Below, piece by piece: positions 60,600 through 64,000 of a stretch of DNA of 64,000 nucleotides. The notes under the pieces are model-generated. The model had not been told where the DNA came from. It searched no databases and saw only the letters and a program-made list of their open reading frames with translations. The stretch's first letter is position 1. Every line of letters starts with the position of its first letter. The stretch lies in the NCBI GenBank assembly GCA_030686995.1, contig CM060685.1, forward strand, positions 27,915,204 through 27,979,203. The letters run 5' to 3'. Origin of the DNA: Artemisia argyi. Taxonomy: Eukaryota > Streptophyta > Magnoliopsida > Asterales > Asteraceae. The position numbers and the translations under genes are program-made.

Positions 60600-61583
60600 A
60601 ACGAACGAGTCGAGATGCAATGGTTATACATGATATGTAAAACGAACGAGTCGAGATGCAATGGTTATACATGATATGTAAAACGAACGAGTCGAGATGC
60701 AATGGTTAAACATGCGATGTTAAAACGAACGAGTCGAGATGCTATGGTTATATATGAGATGTTAAACGAACGAGTCGAGATGCAATGGTTATACATGAGA
60801 TGTTAAACGAACGAGTCGAGATGCAATGGTTATACATGATATGTAAAACGAACGAGTCGAGATGCAATGGTTAAACATGCGATGTTAAAACGAACGAGTC
60901 GAGATGCTATGGTTATATATGAGATGTTAAACGAACGAGTCGAGATGCAATGGTTATACATGAGATGTTAAACGAACGAGTCGAGATGCAATGGTTATAC
61001 ATGATATGTAAAACGAACGAGTCGAGATGCAATGGTTAAACATGCGATGTTAAAACGAACGAGTCGAGATGCTATGGTTATATATGAGATGTTAAACGAA
61101 CGAGTCGAGATGCAATGGTTATACATGAGATGTTAAACGAACGAGTCGAGATGCAATGGTTATACATGATATGTAAAACGAACGAGTCGAGATGCAATGG
61201 TTAAACATGCGATGTTAAAACGAACGAGTCGAGATGCTATGGTTATATATGAGATGTTAAACGAACGAGTCGAGATGCAATGGTTATACATGAGATGTTA
61301 AACGAACGAGTCGAGATGCAATGGTTATACATGATATGTAAAACGAACGAGTCGAGATGCAATGGTTAAACATGCGATGTTAAAACGAACGAGTCGAGAT
61401 GCTATGGTTATATATGAGATGTTAAACGAACGAGTCGAGATGCAATGGTTATACATGAGATGTTAAACGAACGAGTCGAGATGCAATGGTTATACATGAG
61501 ATGTTAAACGAACGAGTCGAGATGCAATGGTTATACATGAGATGTTAAACGAACGAGTCGAGATGCTATGGTTATACATGATA
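60600..61583 (+). repeat. Minisatellite with higher-order structure
   Basis: About 24 copies of a 40-41-bp unit, AAACGAACGAGTCGAGATGC plus a variable half, stand head to tail. Four variants (ending ATGATATGT, ATGCGATGTT, a TATATATGAGATGTT form and ATACATGAGATGTT) repeat in fixed order as a 163-bp block about five times. The array ends just upstream of the GRF gene leader. Confidence 0.9.
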
Positions 61584-61834
61584 TGTCTCATCTCACTATA
61601 TCTCTCTCTCTACCTAACACCTTATCCTCACAATATAAACACACACACACACACACACATACTCATCTCACTATATCTCTCTCTATCAGTTTCTGTTTTC
61701 TGGCGACACCAGCATTTTCCGGCCGCCGGAATCTTTTTCTGGCCAACACCTTTTATCACCTCAACTTGTAGATCGGGCCACACCGGTCACGATTCAACCA
61801 CTCAACCTCACAACCACAAACATACACTGTTATC
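61584..61834 (+). promoter_or_regulatory. Probable leader and promoter of the GRF gene
   Basis: CTCTCT-rich and (CA)n-rich tracts of the kind common in plant 5' leaders precede the start codon at 61835. No clear TATA box is placed. Confidence 0.35.
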
Positions 61835-62363
61835 ATGGTGAAGAAGATGGCAGAATTTGAAGCTTTTCCTTGTCCTTGTGAACGAGGAGACGTGGTTCTG
61901 CGAGAATCGTGTAAACCTTACTCCCGTGGTAAACTATACTATGCGTGTCCTTTCTCGCAGGTGAACAATTACATATTTTTTCTTTAAATAATTTGGTTAG
62001 TTGTTAATAATAATAGTTTTTACTCTTTAACAGCCTGGGACAGACGACCATGGATGTAATTTTTTTTTATGGAAGGAGGAACGACTCGCCAAAATGATGA
62101 TCGGTTCTCTGGGAGCTTCAACATCAAGCGGTTCTGGATCTACTCCAAAAAGGTGCTCAAACTGTCATGAAAAAAATCTTAGAATAAACTTGCTGGAGGC
62201 ACAAAAACAGGTGTTGGAGGCACAAAAACAGGTGTTAGAGACAAAATTAAGGGTGCTGGAGGCAAAACTTGACATGGCAACGTATCCCAACCACGACCAC
62301 GCATGTCAGTCGGATGCAATACTCCGTGACCTTGTAGGTGACATGGATAAATTTCATATGTAG
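61835..62363 (+). CDS. GRF-type zinc-finger protein with coiled coil
   Basis: Exon 1 (61835-61960) and exon 2 (62034-62363) join at CAG/GTGAAC and TTAACAG and give 151 residues. Residues 13-60 form a GRF finger: CPCERG, then SRGKLYYACPF, then HGCNFFLWKEE. A Ser/Gly linker and a CSNCHEKN motif follow, then a heptad-like stretch with two identical LEAQKQV repeats, probably a coiled coil. GRF fingers contact single-stranded DNA or RNA. In this element it may be an accessory DNA-binding protein, but that is inference. The frame is intact. Confidence 0.75.
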
Positions 62364-62672
62364 TACTGTTATCGTTGTTGTTGTTGTTGTTTGCTGTTGT
62401 TGTTGATGTTTTTGATGTTTAATAAAATGTTGTTGTTGTTTAATAAAATGTTGTTGTTGTGGAGCAATAATTAGAACTGAAGAAGCAATAATTATCAAAC
62501 ACAAAGGCAAACTGTTTATTTAAAACAAGCAAGAGTTCTTAACAACATGCATTTTCATACAGACTCAAACTAAACAATTCGACAACCAAACGAAACAACT
62601 CAAACTAAACAACTCGACAACCAAACGAAACAACTCGACAACTAAAACAACATATCAAACGAAACAACCCGT

Positions 62673-63092
62673 TTATTTTTTTTTGCGGCTACTTCCCGCT
62701 TTACTCGAACTCGCACCATCTTTTCCCTTCCTTGCTCTCATTTCCTTGATATGTGCAAACGTAGCTTCAAGATTTGTGATCCTATTTCCCAGATTATCAA
62801 GTTTTGTTTCCAACGTACTTTCAGCTTCGTCGTCACCTCCAACAGCAAGAACTTGAGCTTCAGCAGCAGCTTGAGCTTCAGCAGCATCTAGCTCCTCCAT
62901 GTACTCTTTGTAGTACGGCTTTTTCCTACACCATTCGATAATCTTGTCTCTCATCCACGGTTCAGCATCCTTAAAATCACCATATTCCTCATAAACTGCA
63001 TGACCAAAAGTTAACATAACTTCATTAAAGAGGAGCTCGTGTGACAAGATTTTTGAGTACTCCTCTTCAACTGTGCAACCACGCCAAGTCAT
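62673..63092 (-). CDS. CACTA-borne protein of unknown function with coiled-coil C terminus
   Basis: From the Met at 63092 the frame gives 139 residues. An upstream in-frame Met at 63266 would add sub-terminal repeat sequence and is less likely. The first half has WRGCTVEEEYSKILSHELLF and MRDKIIEWCRKKPYYKEYME. An Ala/Glu-rich stretch, an amphipathic LETKLDNLGNRITNLEATFA coiled coil and a basic KKK end follow. I recognise no family. It converges with the GRF gene at the right end of the CACTA. Confidence 0.5.
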   Translation of the reverse strand: MTWRGCTVEEEYSKILSHELLFNEVMLTFGHAVYEEYGDFKDAEPWMRDKIIEWCRKKPYYKEYMEELDAAEAQAAAEAQVLAVGGDDEAESTLETKLDNLGNRITNLEATFAHIKEMRARKGKDGASSSKAGSSRKKK

Positions 63093-63241
63093 GTGTGTCT
63101 TGTAAAAATTGACGATTGAATTATTTGTGAGATGTGTAAAATGAGACGGAAATAATTTTGTGAAAATGTATATATTGGTTAAAAAATGAGACGGGAATGT
63201 ATTTGTGAGGATATATATAGCCTGATTTTTGATGATATATT

Positions 63242-63625
63242 CCCGTCGACATGTCGACGGGAACAAGAAAGCGGGAAAATATCCCGCCCAATATTTTACC
63301 CATTTAGCAAAAACGTTTATAATTAGTAATATCCTCCCGTCGACATGTCGACGGGAATCTTAAAACATAATAATTATTATGCTTAATCACACGTTAACTA
63401 CGAGATAAAGCGTTATTAATATATTGCCGTCGACATGTCGCCGGGAATATATTAGCGGGTAATTTTCGCGCCCAACTTTGGTGAATTATTGAGGCTAAAA
63501 AAATATTCTAAAATGGTCCCGTCGACATGTCGACGGGAAAATACGATTATGAAAAATTCAACGCAGTTGGGCTCGGTCAAGCGCTTTTTTTGTCGTTTTG
63601 TGCCTTATGCCGTCTACATTATGTC
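63242..63625. repeat. Right sub-terminal repeats of the CACTA
   Basis: Five copies of CCGTCGACATGTCGACGG or close variants lie at about 63242, 63336, 63426, 63517 and 63609. Confidence 0.75.
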
Positions 63626-63729
63626 GACGGGAAAACCCTCGACGCCTGTTCTCCTGATCCTTGTAGTGAAATTCAAATACACCAGTGATCTACAAATTGC
63701 TTAAAATCAATTGGGTTTTGACTTTTGGC

Positions 63730-63783
63730 ATCCCACATTGCTTTGTAAAAAAAAAGTAGTTTTGTGAGAGTTGGTTATAAATA
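63730..63783 (+). promoter_or_regulatory. snRNA-type promoter, unit 17
   Basis: ATCCCACATTG (63730-63740) and TATAAATA (63776-63783) are 35 nt apart. It is the copy of unit 6. The CACTA has inserted 61 bp upstream. Confidence 0.5.
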
Positions 63784-63802
63784 AAGAGGGAAGGATACCA
63801 TT

Positions 63803-64000
63803 TAGAGCTGGTAATTTCTGACACGGACCTGTTAACACGACACGACACGACCTACTCTTAACAGGTTTCGTGTCGGGTCTTAACAGGTTTCGTGGCTTAA
63901 CAGGTCCGGACCTGTTAAGACACGAATAAAATTAACAGGTTTCGTGTCTTAACAGGTCCGAACCTGTTAAGACACGTTAAGAGACCTGTTAAGAAGTTAT
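63803..64000. mobile_element. hAT element, left part (runs off the window)
   Basis: The same insertion as 22796-23936: ATACCATT at 63795-63802, then TAGAGCTGG and the CTGTTAA / GACACGA repeats. The window ends before the TA tract. Confidence 0.85.

Larger units (their letters stand above)
51598..63668. mobile_element. CACTA (En/Spm) element, 12.07 kb, four genes
   Basis: The element starts CACTAGTACAAAACAGG and ends CTTGTAGTG (inverted, CACTACAAG). It is flanked by AAA at 51595-51597 and 63669-63671. Copy A keeps the empty site at 22662-22664. Both ends carry many copies of CCGTCGACATGTCGACGG as sub-terminal repeats. On the minus strand it encodes an En/Spm-type accessory gene (52459-54469) and a TNP2 transposase/DUF4216 gene (54638-58206). 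Towards the right end are a GRF zinc-finger gene (+) and a coiled-coil gene (-). The transposase is broken, so movement would need a partner copy. Confidence 0.95.
39931..64000. repeat. Segmental duplication, copy B
   Basis: This is the counterpart of 10907-22993, with the CACTA (51598-63668), a hAT MITE (41567-41763) and an expanded foldback (49134-50760) added. It continues past the window end. Its left edge abuts a broken unit, right after TTGGGTTTTGACT, the phrase that normally precedes a USE. This suggests that the junction arose by recombination between units. Confidence 0.9.

Noticed and set aside
60600..61583. CRISPR-like array of 20-bp repeats with 20-bp spacers
   Set aside because: The 'spacers' are four near-identical variants in a fixed order, the setting is a plant transposon, and there are no cas genes. 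It is a minisatellite.

Overview
This window is nuclear DNA of a flowering plant. It is AT-rich, its genes have GT-AG introns, and it is packed with plant-type transposons (CACTA, Mutator-like, hAT, Helitron, PIF/Harbinger, LTR and SINE-like). The GRF zinc-finger and PB1-like proteins look most like those of daisy-family (Asteraceae) genomes. That placement is recall, not a search, and is only moderately sure. I see no conventional host housekeeping gene.

The backbone from about 0.9 kb to the end is a dispersed/tandem composite repeat. Each unit contains, in + order: fragments of an unrecognised open frame; a promoter that looks like a plant U-snRNA promoter (USE, RTCCCACATCG, then TATAAATA 32-35 nt later); a short transcribed-looking segment with a small 5' stem-loop and a long imperfect hairpin; a box resembling the snRNA 3' box; and minus-strand remains of a small RING-H2 gene. 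I find about 19 promoter copies, most with good USE, TATA, hairpin and 3' box in near-constant geometry. The hairpin arms differ between copies yet still pair, including compensatory changes. My lead hypothesis is a cluster of snRNA-promoter-driven, miRNA-like hairpin RNA genes. None of them is a known U-snRNA by eye.

A block of about 12 kb (10.9-23.0 kb) is repeated as 39.9-64.0 kb and runs off the window. Because the copies are so alike, each later insertion has an empty site in the other copy. A Helitron and a hAT MITE are found only in the first copy. A 12.07-kb CACTA and a second hAT MITE are found only in the second. A Mutator-like foldback is 723 bp in one copy and 1,627 bp in the other.

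Layout: 0.7-0.85 kb SINE-like insertion; 1.1-8.7 kb young non-coding LTR retrotransposon on the minus strand; 9-10.4 kb first hairpin unit and a hAT MITE; 10.9-23 kb duplication copy A; 22.8-23.9 kb hAT element; 24-26.7 kb another unit; 26.7-28.9 kb Mutator-like element with a GRF zinc-finger gene and a PB1-like gene; 29-31.6 kb units; 31.6-34.0 kb hAT element with a nested Mutator-like foldback; 34-38 kb degraded repeats and MITEs; 38-39.9 kb units; 39.9-64 kb copy B, including the CACTA at 51.6-63.7 kb. The CACTA carries an intact En/Spm-type accessory gene, a broken TNP2 transposase/DUF4216 gene, a GRF zinc-finger gene and a coiled-coil gene of unknown role.
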